From a virus, in the IMG/VR virus record IMGVR_UViG_3300045994_000147, positions 1 through 64,000 of that record: DNA of 64,000 nt, one strand, 5' to 3'. Below are positions 38,654-49,186 of the stretch, one piece after another. Every line of letters begins with the position of its first letter. Positions within the stretch are counted from its first letter, which is position 1. The notes below the pieces were generated by a model. That model saw only the letters and a program-made list of their open reading frames with translations. It searched no databases and was not told the DNA's origin. The position numbers and the translations under genes were made by a program.

Positions 38654-40309
38654 TTAATAACTGTTCATAATACTATTAACATCTTGCTCACCTAACTGTA
38701 AACTCTTTAGGTACTGAGCACGAGCAGGCTTATCAGCTAACTCATTGAATGCTTTTTGTTGTGATTCATCTAAGATTGTACCTAGATGGTTAATTGTTGG
38801 AGCTATACCATGTGCCCTTAGGGTAGAAGTACCAGAGGCAGGGTTATAATTCATATCTTTCTTCTGAGCTTGAATATTATCTAAGGCGTTCTTAACGGTC
38901 AGTTCCTGAGCTTTCTTAACCTCTATGGCTTGATCTGTGCCTTTAAGTTGAGCTGTCTGTCCTAGTTTAGCAGCTTCAGTCTGTTGGTCATAGAGAGTCT
39001 TAGCTAAGTTAGTTTGATAACCTAATCGCTGAGAGTCAGCTTGTAACCTATCTCCAGCCATTCTAATATTACCATCTCTAGCAGCTATATCAGAGCGGGT
39101 AGCATTATCAGCTGCATTCTGAGACTCAGCTCCTATCGCCTTTCTCTGATTAGAGAGAGCAGCAGCTAATTTAATATTACCAGAGTTAGCAGCAGAAGCT
39201 ATCTTCCTATCTAGATTCCCTAAGTACTGAGCTTGTTGATTAGACTCTTCTTCAGCATTAGCCCTATCGGCAGCAGCTACACTAGCATCAGCCCTACTAT
39301 TCAAGAAGTTCTCTTGAGCTGCTTGTTCAGCTCCTACTTTAGAATTGTATCTATCAGAGCGTTCCTTAGTAATAGCGGCTTCTCTAGCAAACATCTCTTG
39401 AGCTCTAGGAGTAGCGTTATAGGAAATAGATTTGCTTAAATCATTTAGGGATTTAACAGTAGATCCTGAGCCAACTCTTCCACTTAGCCCCTGAGTATCT
39501 AATTGAGATTGAGAGAGAGGCACACCTTGTCTATCAACCCTTTGCCCACCAATACTCAATCCAAAATCAGCTTCATTAGTGATACCACCACCTAGTCTAG
39601 CAGAGCTACCAGACTTCCAAGATACAGATCCACCGGGAACATTAAGAGTATCTACACCACCACTGTTAGTCCTAGTAACAGAACCGTCGGTAGAGGAAAC
39701 TGTATTACCCCTCTCTGGTAGAGCTATTGTAGGAGTAACCTTTTGATCAGGTTGAGCAGGTACTGTTAGAGTACTATTCTGATCAGGAGCGCCTGTAGGC
39801 TGTAGAGTAGGATGAGTATCTGGAGTAGGATTAGATGTAGAAGACTCTGGTAAATATTGACCAGCACCTCCTTGACCAAATAATACTTTGTTACTAGCAT
39901 CTATTGTAGCATTACCTATCCTAGTAGATAGAGTAGCAGCAGGTACTACCAAGTTATTATAAGTATCTTTAGCCCCTTGAGCTATACTTCCCACTATACC
40001 CTTCTGAGCAAAGTTATCTGCAGTATTGGACAGAGTAGAACCTATACCAGTAGCAGCAGAAGATAGACTGGAAGTAGTATTATCTAGTAACTCTCCTCCT
40101 ACCTTCTTAGCATCACTAACAAATGAACCTACTCCACTAGCATCACCTGTAGCAGCACCAGCACCGCCAGAACCGCCTTGAGTCATTTGAGCTGGATCAG
40201 CTATTCCTTTCTTTTTCTTATCAGGTCTAGGCTGACCCGGCAGAGACATGGATGAAGAGTTATCCTGCCTCCAAGGTTGAGCCATAGAGTTTGTTTGTTC
40301 ATATGCCAT
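38654..40309 (-). CDS. Ala/Gln/Ser-rich internal virion protein (551 aa)
   Basis: Low-complexity N terminus (residues 1-60, Pro/Lys/Gly-rich), a Ser/Thr/Gly-rich middle and a long helical C-terminal part (about 300-550) rich in Ala, Gln and Asn. It precedes the giant protein by nine bases in the late transcript. Podovirus genomes often have two or three such proteins together as the DNA-ejection core, so this role is inferred from order and composition. Confidence 0.6.
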   Translation of the reverse strand: MAYEQTNSMAQPWRQDNSSSMSLPGQPRPDKKKKGIADPAQMTQGGSGGAGAATGDASGVGSFVSDAKKVGGELLDNTTSSLSSAATGIGSTLSNTADNFAQKGIVGSIAQGAKDTYNNLVVPAATLSTRIGNATIDASNKVLFGQGGAGQYLPESSTSNPTPDTHPTLQPTGAPDQNSTLTVPAQPDQKVTPTIALPERGNTVSSTDGSVTRTNSGGVDTLNVPGGSVSWKSGSSARLGGGITNEADFGLSIGGQRVDRQGVPLSQSQLDTQGLSGRVGSGSTVKSLNDLSKSISYNATPRAQEMFAREAAITKERSDRYNSKVGAEQAAQENFLNSRADASVAAADRANAEEESNQQAQYLGNLDRKIASAANSGNIKLAAALSNQRKAIGAESQNAADNATRSDIAARDGNIRMAGDRLQADSQRLGYQTNLAKTLYDQQTEAAKLGQTAQLKGTDQAIEVKKAQELTVKNALDNIQAQKKDMNYNPASGTSTLRAHGIAPTINHLGTILDESQQKAFNELADKPARAQYLKSLQLGEQDVNSIMNSY

Positions 40310-40326
40310 TATATTTCCTATTATAT

Positions 40327-42174
40327 TTATAAACTAACACTTTCGCTATAGCTATTAGAAGAACTATTACTAAATCCAGAACTAACAGAAGCAGATACAT
40401 TCAGTGCTGACATTGAAGAAGCAGCTAATTGAGAGTAGATGGAGCCAGCAGCTTTCTGTGCTTCTAGAGTAGAACTATAACTCATTTGTAATGACTGTAA
40501 GTAGACCTTAGCATTCTCTATACCAATATCAGCTTTGTATTTATTTTGTGTTATTACATTCTCAGAGTTCTTTAATGCTAATTCTGATGCAGCCTTATTA
40601 GCCCCTACTTGAGCTATATACATTTCAGCTTGCCCTTTATAGAGAGAGACGGCTGAGTCGTATATAGCTTGATCGGCTTTAACTTGATCTATGAATGCTT
40701 GTATATCAGCTTCATACTTCTTAACCTGTAGCCCACTAACTGCTATTTCAGTATCTGCTTTCTTAAGGGAAACATCAGATGATGCAGCATATGCTTGAAC
40801 CTTAGAGGCAAAGGCTTTAACCTTACTCTCAAAGACGCTGACCTTAGCCAATTCACCTTTTATTTGTTCAGAGTACATACTATACTCTTCTGCTTTAGCT
40901 TTAACTTGAGTGGAGTAAGCTTCTATATCAGTTTTATATACTTCTATCTTAAGTGACTCAGCTTTAAGTTTCTCAGATACAGCACCTATCATAGATTTAT
41001 AAATCTCTACATTACTCTTAACACCTTCTAAAGTAGCTACATAGATTTTTATACTTTGTTCGTTGATATCGCCTTTTAGTTTCTCAGCATCTATCTGAGC
41101 TTTGAATACTTCTATCTTAGATAACTCAGCTTGTACTCTAGCAGTATAGGCTACAGAGAAAGCTTTATAAGCCTCTACTTCACTGTTGTACTTATTAACG
41201 GCTATCTTAAAGATTTCTACAGCTATATCTTGTGTGTACTTAGCAACTTCAAATGCTCTTTGAGATATGTTGTTGTGTTCTCTGATCAAGATGTCTTCTA
41301 GAGCTATTGTTTGCTGGATAGATGTTTTGATATTCTCCTGTTCTAACTCAGCCTGCTTAATCATTATATCTCTAGATAAGCTTATGATCTTACCTTGAGT
41401 CTCTTGAACTATATTGTCTAATGCAGACAGAGTAGATCCAGATGGTCTACTAAATCCTGAGGAAGCTCTATCCACTAATAGAGTTCTCTCAGCTAATAGA
41501 GCTGCTTGAGTTTCCCTGTCTCTACCTCTATTCCATATGGCTGCTTCTACCGCTGGGCTAAGTCCAGTACCACCAGACAACCTCTTCAATAACTCATCCT
41601 TTACTTTAGTTAATAGAGAGTCGGTGTATGCACTCTCACTAAAAGTAAATGTAATCCCCGGTATAACTAAAGTTGAAGTAGGGAATACCTGATCAAAGAT
41701 AGGTAAGGCAACAGCTTCAGGAGTAGGTATGTTTAGAGAGAGTAAAGTAGGTACTGAAGGTAGAGCGGTATTAGGGGCTACAGGAAAGTCTAAGGTAGTA
41801 TCAATTATAAAATCTTTTACTGGAGCACTAATGTTTAAAGGATTAGGTACAGAGGGGAAGGATATAACTGGATCTGCATCTGTGAATGCTGGCCCAGTTC
41901 CTATAGAGACAGTGGGTAAAGAGATAGATGGAGATGAAGGTAAAGTCTTAGTCCCTAAGGATATAGAGGGAGCTGCGGGAGCTGTGGGTATGTTTAAACC
42001 AACATTAGATGTGGTGCTAGTAAAGGTAACATTTGGTGTGAATAGAGGAGCTGTGAAAGCTGTTAGTTTATCAGCAAATGCTCCAGCAGCTAGGAAGGAG
42101 GTATTAGCCCATTCCTCCACCCCATCTAAATAAGATCTAATAGGTACATTAGAGTCTATGATAGGCATTGTCAT
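40327..42174 (-). CDS. Long coiled-coil structural protein (615 aa)
   Basis: Residues 1-190 are Pro/Ser/Thr-rich and beta-like. From about 270 to 600 comes a nearly unbroken series of helical heptads with recurring Val/Ile-Glu-x-Tyr/Phe-Lys and Ala-Glu/Gln units (for example Ile-Glu-Val-Phe-Lys, Ile-Glu-Val-Tyr-Lys, Ile-Glu-Ala-Tyr), implying an extended coiled coil. A serine-rich tail ends the protein. It lies between ejection proteins and adhesin-like proteins and may be a tail needle, fibre shaft or internal rod. Confidence 0.6.
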   Translation of the reverse strand: MTMPIIDSNVPIRSYLDGVEEWANTSFLAAGAFADKLTAFTAPLFTPNVTFTSTTSNVGLNIPTAPAAPSISLGTKTLPSSPSISLPTVSIGTGPAFTDADPVISFPSVPNPLNISAPVKDFIIDTTLDFPVAPNTALPSVPTLLSLNIPTPEAVALPIFDQVFPTSTLVIPGITFTFSESAYTDSLLTKVKDELLKRLSGGTGLSPAVEAAIWNRGRDRETQAALLAERTLLVDRASSGFSRPSGSTLSALDNIVQETQGKIISLSRDIMIKQAELEQENIKTSIQQTIALEDILIREHNNISQRAFEVAKYTQDIAVEIFKIAVNKYNSEVEAYKAFSVAYTARVQAELSKIEVFKAQIDAEKLKGDINEQSIKIYVATLEGVKSNVEIYKSMIGAVSEKLKAESLKIEVYKTDIEAYSTQVKAKAEEYSMYSEQIKGELAKVSVFESKVKAFASKVQAYAASSDVSLKKADTEIAVSGLQVKKYEADIQAFIDQVKADQAIYDSAVSLYKGQAEMYIAQVGANKAASELALKNSENVITQNKYKADIGIENAKVYLQSLQMSYSSTLEAQKAAGSIYSQLAASSMSALNVSASVSSGFSNSSSNSYSESVSL

Positions 42175-43970
42175 TATAATTTCCTTTTCAATTCAATTGG
42201 ATAAAACTCTATAGATTCCATAGAGAATTCAGATGACTCGTTAATTAGTTCAAATTCAAAATACCTTCCAATTAAACCTTTACCTAAAGCTACCTTTTGA
42301 GTTTGTAGATCGTTAGTATTTTTATTCAGTTTGTATAAAAACTCACCCTTACCGTCTACCTTTACTTTAAGATAACTGGGCCCAGAGGATGATTGACCTA
42401 AGTATATTGATGGTACTTGTTTTAAGTTTGATGTATTAAAATTGAAAGCCACAGTCTCTATCTCAGATCTAATTATAGTTCCATTATCTGTTGAGGATCC
42501 GTACTCATATAGCCCAGTAGAGTTATAGAATAAGTACTTATTAAACCCTTTAGCACACCCATCAAAATTATAGTTATTGTATGTAGATACACTATTAGTC
42601 TCAGGAGACAGGAGGTATGCCAGATACTTATCTGTTCCTTTGCTACTAGATATATTTATTATAAAAGAATCTAATAACTTAGAGGATAGATCTGTAGTAT
42701 TACTAACTATAGAGGAATGTAATATAGTTTCGCTCAATCCAACAATACTAATATAACTATTAGATAATGAAGAAGAAGTAGTAATACTATCTAGTAAAGT
42801 CGATAATAGAACACTAAGCTCTAATGATGTGTGAGTTAAATTAACTACATCACTTATAGTTTTAAGTACACCATAATCTATAGAGTCTAATAGAGATATT
42901 GCATTACTTAAAGACTCTAATAGGATTGTCTTACTACTTAGAGAAGAGTTCTTTATTACGTAGTCTATTACATTTTCTATCTGTGTTATTAAAGAAGAGA
43001 AGGTAGAAGATGTTACAATACTCTCAGATATACTTCCGTATATAAGAAGAACTAATGAATCTAAGGTACTGATTACATCTACTAATACCTCTGAGGAATT
43101 TAAGGTATCTACTGAAGTCAGTGATAAAACTAATGACTCTAATAAGTAAATTGTAGTAGAGAGAGACTCAGAGTGAGTTAATACTATACTCTCTGATAAC
43201 AACTCTATTTTAGATAAATAGTAATCTGGAACTGATAATGTTGAGATAGTTTCAGATACAGTATTAATATAATCAGCTAGATCAGATAACTCTGCTGCAG
43301 GGGCTGTAAAGTTTGCGGTATATCTATCAGCTCCATAGGTGACTCTAAAATCATCCATTTTACCGGGGAAGTAGATATTAGTGGCACCCCACCTGCCGTA
43401 CCCTATATAGAAGTTAGCAGGAGACTGACCAGCAGTTAAGAATGCTGAAGTAAGCCCTACAGATGTACCGTTAACATATATATAGGCCATACCAGTTTCT
43501 ATATTTATAACTATAGCTAGATGATACCATGTATTAATAGCTATAGTTGAAACAGGAGAGAATATTTGATTAATCATAGCTCCTGCAGTTGTACTACAGT
43601 ATAGTTGTACTGCACCTGTACTATATATACCGCATTGGATAATGCCATTACTAGATCCATCAGGGCCCATAAACCATATAGGGACAGCTGTACTAGCAGA
43701 GAGCGAAGTAGGGTATATCCATCCCTCTATAACCATAGATTGTGAGGCTTGGCTGAGCCCTGTGATCTGGAGTCTATGAGTGGTGCCATTGAATGAGCCA
43801 CAAGCTGCTCCGTATTTAGGAGCAGTGGTTGTTAAAGGGACTCCTATAGTATTCACTATAGTTACTGTTGTGGAATACCCACCGTACCCGTTATTTGTGA
43901 ATGTAGTAGAAGCATTAGCCCCATTCATGTGAAGAACTACTGGGACTTGATCCCTAAAAGTGTCTGCCAT
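42174..43970 (-). CDS. Tail protein with LamG-like lectin domain and Ser/Leu repeats
   Basis: Residues about 1-230 form a concanavalin/LamG-like domain (Gly-Ser-Phe-Asn-Gly-Thr, Ile-Glu-Gly-Trp-Ile-Tyr, Thr-Trp-Tyr-His-Leu-Ala-Ile, Lys-Met-Asp-Asp-Phe-Arg), typical of carbohydrate-binding phage appendages. About 235-450 is a repetitive Ser/Leu/Ile helical region, probably a fibre shaft. A beta-rich C-terminal domain follows. The start shares no base with the next gene, but the stop overlaps the coiled-coil gene start. A host-binding role is inferred. Confidence 0.7.
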   Translation of the reverse strand: MADTFRDQVPVVLHMNGANASTTFTNNGYGGYSTTVTIVNTIGVPLTTTAPKYGAACGSFNGTTHRLQITGLSQASQSMVIEGWIYPTSLSASTAVPIWFMGPDGSSNGIIQCGIYSTGAVQLYCSTTAGAMINQIFSPVSTIAINTWYHLAIVINIETGMAYIYVNGTSVGLTSAFLTAGQSPANFYIGYGRWGATNIYFPGKMDDFRVTYGADRYTANFTAPAAELSDLADYINTVSETISTLSVPDYYLSKIELLSESIVLTHSESLSTTIYLLESLVLSLTSVDTLNSSEVLVDVISTLDSLVLLIYGSISESIVTSSTFSSLITQIENVIDYVIKNSSLSSKTILLESLSNAISLLDSIDYGVLKTISDVVNLTHTSLELSVLLSTLLDSITTSSSLSNSYISIVGLSETILHSSIVSNTTDLSSKLLDSFIINISSSKGTDKYLAYLLSPETNSVSTYNNYNFDGCAKGFNKYLFYNSTGLYEYGSSTDNGTIIRSEIETVAFNFNTSNLKQVPSIYLGQSSSGPSYLKVKVDGKGEFLYKLNKNTNDLQTQKVALGKGLIGRYFEFELINESSEFSMESIEFYPIELKRKL

Positions 43971-43995
43971 TTTAATTCCTTATTAATTTAATCAT

Positions 43996-46281
43996 CTATG
44001 CCCATCCCACGGGTGTTGAAAAGAGTGTATTACCGTTGGTAGGCCAAAGGTGATTACCACCAATACTTTGTGGCATTGACCACCTAACAGCTCCTGAGAA
44101 GCTAGACCTAATAGACAGCGGGTTATAGAAGAAAGGGTCTACATAAGTTACTCCTATTAAATCCCAAAGGTCAAAGTTGTATGCGGAGGTAGCTGCTGCA
44201 CCTTTAGCTGATTTAGAGTAGATCTGTATGCCTTCAGGATAAAATGATGAGAATAAATAAAAATCTTCACTACGTGAATTGTCAGACTTATACTTATCTT
44301 TTAATGCTTGCAAGTCAGATGGTTGGTCTGGAGAGACTGCCCCCCAAAACGCTGGTCTACCACCTGCTAATACCTCACCAACGGCACTATCCCATCTAAC
44401 CCCCCATCCAGCTCCATTAGGTGCAGGGTGGTATGACCAATACTCCTTTTTCCACCAGTTATAAGTTGCATAAGCATACTCTGTAGAGGTTTCACCAGAT
44501 GAAATGGTATAATCATCAGAACCTATGGCTACGGCTTCAGCATCATCGAAGGGTATTACCATACAAGTACTGTGTAGTCTGTAATAGCTTGCATACCTCA
44601 CCATTACATTAGTTGCCGGTGCAGAAGAAGCAGCTAATACATTATAATCATACCTAGCTGTTGGGTTTAAGTAGTCTATTAGTATTGCTGTATTATCTTT
44701 ATTCTCATTAAGAACTATTCTATACGACTGATACTCTTTATTAGTAGCTCTCTCTGAGTACCCTGTAAAGTTCATAGAGTTTATAAGTAGTCCAGAAGCA
44801 TTGGTATCAGAAGAGGATGGAGTGTATTCTCTGTACCCAGGTTCTTGGAAATCCATTAATAAGTAAGAGCCTATTGAATCCCACCATCCTGGGAACCCTG
44901 TCTGAACATCCTGAGTAGATTTAGTCTGTACACGCCCATTAACAGCAGTTATAATATTTAATATATCATCCCTATCATAAAAACAGTATATAGGGGCTGT
45001 GTAATCTCCTGATTTATTACCAGGAGGCCCTGAGGTCAAACACTGCATTATACTCAAAGAGTAGACTGGGCTAAATATCTTAGATTGCTGGTAAGGGAGA
45101 TGATACCCTGTTTGTACATCTTCAGCAGATGATACATATGGGTGGTTTGTTAAAGTATCAAACCCAATAGATACTGTTACTAATTTAGTGAAGAACCCAT
45201 AGGAAGTAGTAGCAGTATTGGTATTGTTATTATAAGTAGGAATGTTATTAACTTCATTCATAACTACTATTGATACCTTATCCCCAGTATTATTGAACTT
45301 CCATCCGTAGGCTATAGGATTAAATCCACTAGTATTACCTTGAGACCCTATTGGTATGTTATACCCTTTAGGTCTTAGGGTAGAGAGAAGATATGCCTCA
45401 TCTAAGTTTTGTGTACCAGTTAAAACATCCACCTTACCTTTCTTATATACACTACCATCTTTAAGTGCTTTACTGGCCTTTTCAGAAGGAACCATCTTTC
45501 TAGCGTATATAGTTGCACCCATAGTTATTAGCCAATATTGACCATAAGGGTCTTTGTATAGTCCAGATGTATTTACTCCTGAATCTATCTTTACCGAGCG
45601 TAGATTAAAGTATGGATAAGACATAGGTGCACCCTCATCATAGGTATAATCAGATCTATTTGATCCATATATTGATTGCACCATTAGCCTGAGCTTACCT
45701 GTAAAGATACCGGGTGGGCACCTAGTTTGTACTAACTTCTTATCTCTCAGTCCAAAACAATAGGTAGGTACAGGTGATGTAAATACATAAGGATCACCAG
45801 TTATACCACCGAACCCGGTGATCTCATATAACTTCTTCCCTGGACAGCCTACAGCCCAACTCTCAGCTCCATCGCTAATTATACGAGAAGGAGATGCGTT
45901 AATTAATAGGTCTGACGTATTTGTTGTAAAATCATTAAATCTAACTGTAGATGGTATATAACTAACTTCAGCCGCAGAGAAATTACTCTCATGAAATAAG
46001 AACCCAGACTCCATATAGAAGTCATCAGCCTCTTTGATACTAGGCTCGTCTACACCAGTGATCTCTATTATACCAGTTCTCATCTTATACACATTATCTG
46101 CAGTAGTACTTATCATTATATAAGTACCGTCTGGTAATAGTATTTTATCGTGTAAAAAAGAAATACCACCCCTATCAGCTTTAGAGGCTAATAGATTATA
46201 TGATTGAAGGCTATATGATTTATATAACTTTGCATTATCTATGTTACCTCTAAACTTGATCGTGGGTGGTATTAGTTTCAT
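43996..46281 (-). CDS. Large tail protein of unknown family (761 aa)
   Basis: Beta-rich with many Gly, Tyr, Ser and Asn residues, no transmembrane segment and no clear enzyme motif. Composition and position between the small fibre-like protein and the LamG protein suggest a receptor-binding or tail-tip protein. The ribosome site is weak (no GGAG within 15 bases of the start). No family recognised. Confidence 0.6.
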   Translation of the reverse strand: MKLIPPTIKFRGNIDNAKLYKSYSLQSYNLLASKADRGGISFLHDKILLPDGTYIMISTTADNVYKMRTGIIEITGVDEPSIKEADDFYMESGFLFHESNFSAAEVSYIPSTVRFNDFTTNTSDLLINASPSRIISDGAESWAVGCPGKKLYEITGFGGITGDPYVFTSPVPTYCFGLRDKKLVQTRCPPGIFTGKLRLMVQSIYGSNRSDYTYDEGAPMSYPYFNLRSVKIDSGVNTSGLYKDPYGQYWLITMGATIYARKMVPSEKASKALKDGSVYKKGKVDVLTGTQNLDEAYLLSTLRPKGYNIPIGSQGNTSGFNPIAYGWKFNNTGDKVSIVVMNEVNNIPTYNNNTNTATTSYGFFTKLVTVSIGFDTLTNHPYVSSAEDVQTGYHLPYQQSKIFSPVYSLSIMQCLTSGPPGNKSGDYTAPIYCFYDRDDILNIITAVNGRVQTKSTQDVQTGFPGWWDSIGSYLLMDFQEPGYREYTPSSSDTNASGLLINSMNFTGYSERATNKEYQSYRIVLNENKDNTAILIDYLNPTARYDYNVLAASSAPATNVMVRYASYYRLHSTCMVIPFDDAEAVAIGSDDYTISSGETSTEYAYATYNWWKKEYWSYHPAPNGAGWGVRWDSAVGEVLAGGRPAFWGAVSPDQPSDLQALKDKYKSDNSRSEDFYLFSSFYPEGIQIYSKSAKGAAATSAYNFDLWDLIGVTYVDPFFYNPLSIRSSFSGAVRWSMPQSIGGNHLWPTNGNTLFSTPVGWA

Positions 46282-46297
46282 TTTATTATATTACTTA

Positions 46298-46807
46298 TTA
46301 TACAGAAGAAATTACAAGAGTGTAAGTAACATTAAGCTTATCACCTGTTAACATCACCCTGCTAGATGAGAATTTAGATGCAGCAGCCAGAGTGCCTGTA
46401 GTCCCACCCTTAGTACTTGTATTAACTAAAAAAGCCCCATAGATAGTCACACCAGATGCAAAAGTAAATACAGCAGGGGAAGCAGTGTTTGTAATAGTTT
46501 TAGCTGTTACTCCAGCTTCAACCCAAGAGGGTCTAGCAGCTTCTGAGTATTCACTTATAGCCTCAAGAGCAGCACCAACTCCGGGGAAAGTGGCAGCAGT
46601 ATCAGCAGCGACTGGGGTATAGTTATTTTTAAAGATACCAATATACCAGTTGTTTAACTGAGTTCCGCCAGATAAGGCAGTATCTAGAATGTAAGTTAAA
46701 CCTTGGTCGACTACCAGGTTAGGCTCCTTCCAAGTATCAATTACTTCCCCATCTCTAACGTGCTCGTAAGAGAAGATACCACCGATTTTTAAAGTTTGTT
46801 CGTTCAT
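46298..46807 (-). CDS. Small beta-rich structural protein (169 aa)
   Basis: AGGAAAA precedes the start on the minus strand. The sequence pattern (Ile-Gly-Gly-Ile-Phe at the N terminus, Trp-Lys-Glu-Pro-Asn, then Thr/Ala-rich beta strands) is that of small phage head- or tail-decorating proteins. No catalytic motif. It lies right after the nozzle-like gene. Exact location on the particle unknown. Confidence 0.6.
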   Translation of the reverse strand: MNEQTLKIGGIFSYEHVRDGEVIDTWKEPNLVVDQGLTYILDTALSGGTQLNNWYIGIFKNNYTPVAADTAATFPGVGAALEAISEYSEAARPSWVEAGVTAKTITNTASPAVFTFASGVTIYGAFLVNTSTKGGTTGTLAAASKFSSSRVMLTGDKLNVTYTLVISSV

Positions 46808-46829
46808 TTATTTTCCTAGTTAAATTAAA

Positions 46830-48098
46830 TTAAGGTATGACAACGCCATTTCTTATAATAACAGATTCTACCATATCCCCTAGAACACTATTATTTGGAT
46901 TCTCATTAGTTTTAAGTATAGACATATACTGGTTAGTACCAGAGTCCTGAAGAAACAGAGAAGTACCTAAATCAGCCTTTTCTAATTCTACGTTCTGAGA
47001 TGTTAAGTTGATACACATTCCTTGATTAAAGAGTATGAATATACCCAAATCGCTAGACACAAGCCATTTGTACCCAGTGGGTGTGTTGTCCATGTGGATG
47101 TAGCTACCAGAGATAAGAGTACCAGTCCCCTTAATAATCTTAACTTTTTCCTTAAGTGATCTATTAAACTTCTCTGGCTCATTACCAGATAGATAATAAA
47201 GGTAATCAGAGGCTATCCACATACCATCCTCTACAGGCATGATCTCTAATATTTCACTAGGGAACTGATGGAAGTTAGTATCTAATCTATACCACTCATA
47301 ACTATAAGGTTCAGAGTACCATAGTGTGCTCCCCTCAGCTATGTATAATCTACCTTTATAAAACTTAACTATCTGTCCGAGCGGAGCAGCATCAATGTTA
47401 AAAGTTCTTATAGGGTTTATTAGTTCAGCAGTTGAAGTTATGAAGTAGGATAACCCTAATGTCCCTATACCGGAGTAATAGAGTACTTCTCCATTCTGAG
47501 TAGAGCAATAGACTCTGGCATATAAAATGGTAGGATCAGGATTATTAGGGATTGTAAAGGTTATGCCAGAACCTGACGGAACTGTAATAACAGAAGATCT
47601 AGATACACCACTTTCTTTGTAATCAGAGTTTACATATGTGAAAGCTACTTGATAAGTACCTTCAGGTAATGCTCCAATCGTTTGAACTAGATTAGGATCT
47701 AATGGATTCTTTTGTATCCCAAAGGGCATTGGCCCATCAAGTGTTATAGTCCCATTGATTGTAGTTGAAGTATAGTATATAATATCATCTACTTCTTGAA
47801 AGGAGAGAGAGACATTACCTACACCAGCTCTAATTAGGGTAGTAGAGTAATCAGGGTTTACCATAACCAAATCACCGTTTCTTACTGCGTATGTACCTAA
47901 GCTGTCTGATGTATATAGAGAGGAGTAATTAGCAGTGTCTACTTTAGTATAACCCTTTCTCTTATAGACATTCCCTGTCTTATCAATGTTTACATTAAGA
48001 GCTTTCTTCAGATAATTTAAATCCGTATTCTCAGGGGAGCTTACATTATTTAAACCTTTAAAGACAGTTAGGTTAACACCCTTACTATGATTAGGCAT
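46830..48098 (-). CDS. Tail nozzle/stabilisation protein-like (422 aa)
   Basis: Beta-rich throughout with repeated Tyr-Val and Gly-Asp-Leu turns, and motifs such as Phe-Tyr-Lys-Gly-Arg-Leu-Tyr-Ile-Ala followed by Trp-Tyr-Ser-Glu-Pro near residue 245-260, which recall beta-propeller nozzle proteins of podoviruses (P22 gp10-, T7 gp12-type). It follows the connector-like gene with a one-base overlap, the usual order adaptor then nozzle. Assignment rests on size, order and pattern, not on a strong motif. Confidence 0.65.
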   Translation of the reverse strand: MPNHSKGVNLTVFKGLNNVSSPENTDLNYLKKALNVNIDKTGNVYKRKGYTKVDTANYSSLYTSDSLGTYAVRNGDLVMVNPDYSTTLIRAGVGNVSLSFQEVDDIIYYTSTTINGTITLDGPMPFGIQKNPLDPNLVQTIGALPEGTYQVAFTYVNSDYKESGVSRSSVITVPSGSGITFTIPNNPDPTILYARVYCSTQNGEVLYYSGIGTLGLSYFITSTAELINPIRTFNIDAAPLGQIVKFYKGRLYIAEGSTLWYSEPYSYEWYRLDTNFHQFPSEILEIMPVEDGMWIASDYLYYLSGNEPEKFNRSLKEKVKIIKGTGTLISGSYIHMDNTPTGYKWLVSSDLGIFILFNQGMCINLTSQNVELEKADLGTSLFLQDSGTNQYMSILKTNENPNNSVLGDMVESVIIRNGVVIP

Positions 48099-48793
48099 TA
48101 AATACCTCCGTACTTAACAGTTCTATTAGATGTTCTTCTCTTCCTGATTGAACCATAAGAAGATACAAATGGGAACTCTCTATCGAACATAGCAGAGAAA
48201 GTGTCTGCCCTTTTAGGATCTAAAGTGTTTGCTTCATCTTTCATATAACATAAAAAAGCAGCATAAGATAGCATTGGTACTTGGAACTCTTCCTTTAACT
48301 CTGGAGAGGAATCAGGAAACTCCCAAGAGAGAGAGGTCTTAGGGTACCTGTAGATTAGGATATCTAACGTCTCATCTACCAAAGGCATTGGTGAGATTCT
48401 AAGAGTATTATCTACATCATCTAATACATAGAATTGTATATCTCCTTGTCTGGTATTCATGTCCTTGAATTCCCATAGGTCACTTAAATCCCTTACTCTC
48501 AATCTAACACCATCACTACGTCTAACACCTTCAACCTTCATTACGTAATTAGGTAGAGAGTATAGATGGGAAGTAGTTGTTGCATTTAAAGTTATTAAAT
48601 CTTTTACTGGATGAGTTCTTTTGTATACTTGTTTAATGGCTTCATTAATGTTAGCTGTTATTTCTTCATTCTTCCATCTTAGCTGTATGGAATCATAATC
48701 ACTTTCACTATAACCAGTCCAATCTACTCCAGTACCGCCAGTATCATCTAGAATGTTAACGCGTAAATAAGAGACTAATTCTAGTAAAGTCAT
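48098..48793 (-). CDS. Head-tail connector (adaptor) protein (231 aa)
   Basis: A helical N terminus (Leu-Leu-Glu-Leu-Val-Ser-Tyr-Leu-Arg), a long helix ending in Ala-Ile-Lys-Gln-Val-Tyr, then a beta part (Tyr-Ser-Leu-Pro, Val-Glu-Gly-Val) and a final helix with a basic tail, as in phage adaptor proteins that bind under the portal. Size and position between capsid and nozzle genes fit. It is co-translated with the nozzle-like gene. Confidence 0.7.
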   Translation of the reverse strand: MTLLELVSYLRVNILDDTGGTGVDWTGYSESDYDSIQLRWKNEEITANINEAIKQVYKRTHPVKDLITLNATTTSHLYSLPNYVMKVEGVRRSDGVRLRVRDLSDLWEFKDMNTRQGDIQFYVLDDVDNTLRISPMPLVDETLDILIYRYPKTSLSWEFPDSSPELKEEFQVPMLSYAAFLCYMKDEANTLDPKRADTFSAMFDREFPFVSSYGSIRKRRTSNRTVKYGGI

Positions 48794-48794
48794 A

Positions 48795-49184
48795 TTACTC
48801 TCCGGCTTCTTCGATTAACTCGTTCCAGATAGAATCTATGTAATCTTTCTTAACTGAGCGTTTAATAGCAGCGATAGCCTTCCTATGTATTAATCTGCCT
48901 TCTTTATCAACAGATCCCACTGGACTATTATATACCACCCTCAATGCTTCCTTATCTAATGCTCTTTGTGCTAATTCTTCTTGAAGCTTCTCAGCTTTCT
49001 TTTCTTCAATGTAATCTTTCATTCCCTCAGTCTTCATTTCCTCTGAGAGTGCTCCAGCTGAATAGGCTTCTCGCCATAATACATCTGGTATAGAGATAAA
49101 GTCTTTTGTAATAACAGCCCCATGACCAGAGGTGGAACTAATAAAGATATCTTCACCTGGACTTCTAAAGTTTTTAAAATTCAT
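48795..49184 (-). CDS. Small helical protein, structural region (129 aa)
   Basis: Charged, helical, Lys/Glu-rich in the second half. It lies between two other late genes with gaps of one or two bases. No family recognised; a head-completion or assembly role is possible from position. Confidence 0.55.
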   Translation of the reverse strand: MNFKNFRSPGEDIFISSTSGHGAVITKDFISIPDVLWREAYSAGALSEEMKTEGMKDYIEEKKAEKLQEELAQRALDKEALRVVYNSPVGSVDKEGRLIHRKAIAAIKRSVKKDYIDSIWNELIEEAGE

Positions 49185-49186
49185 AA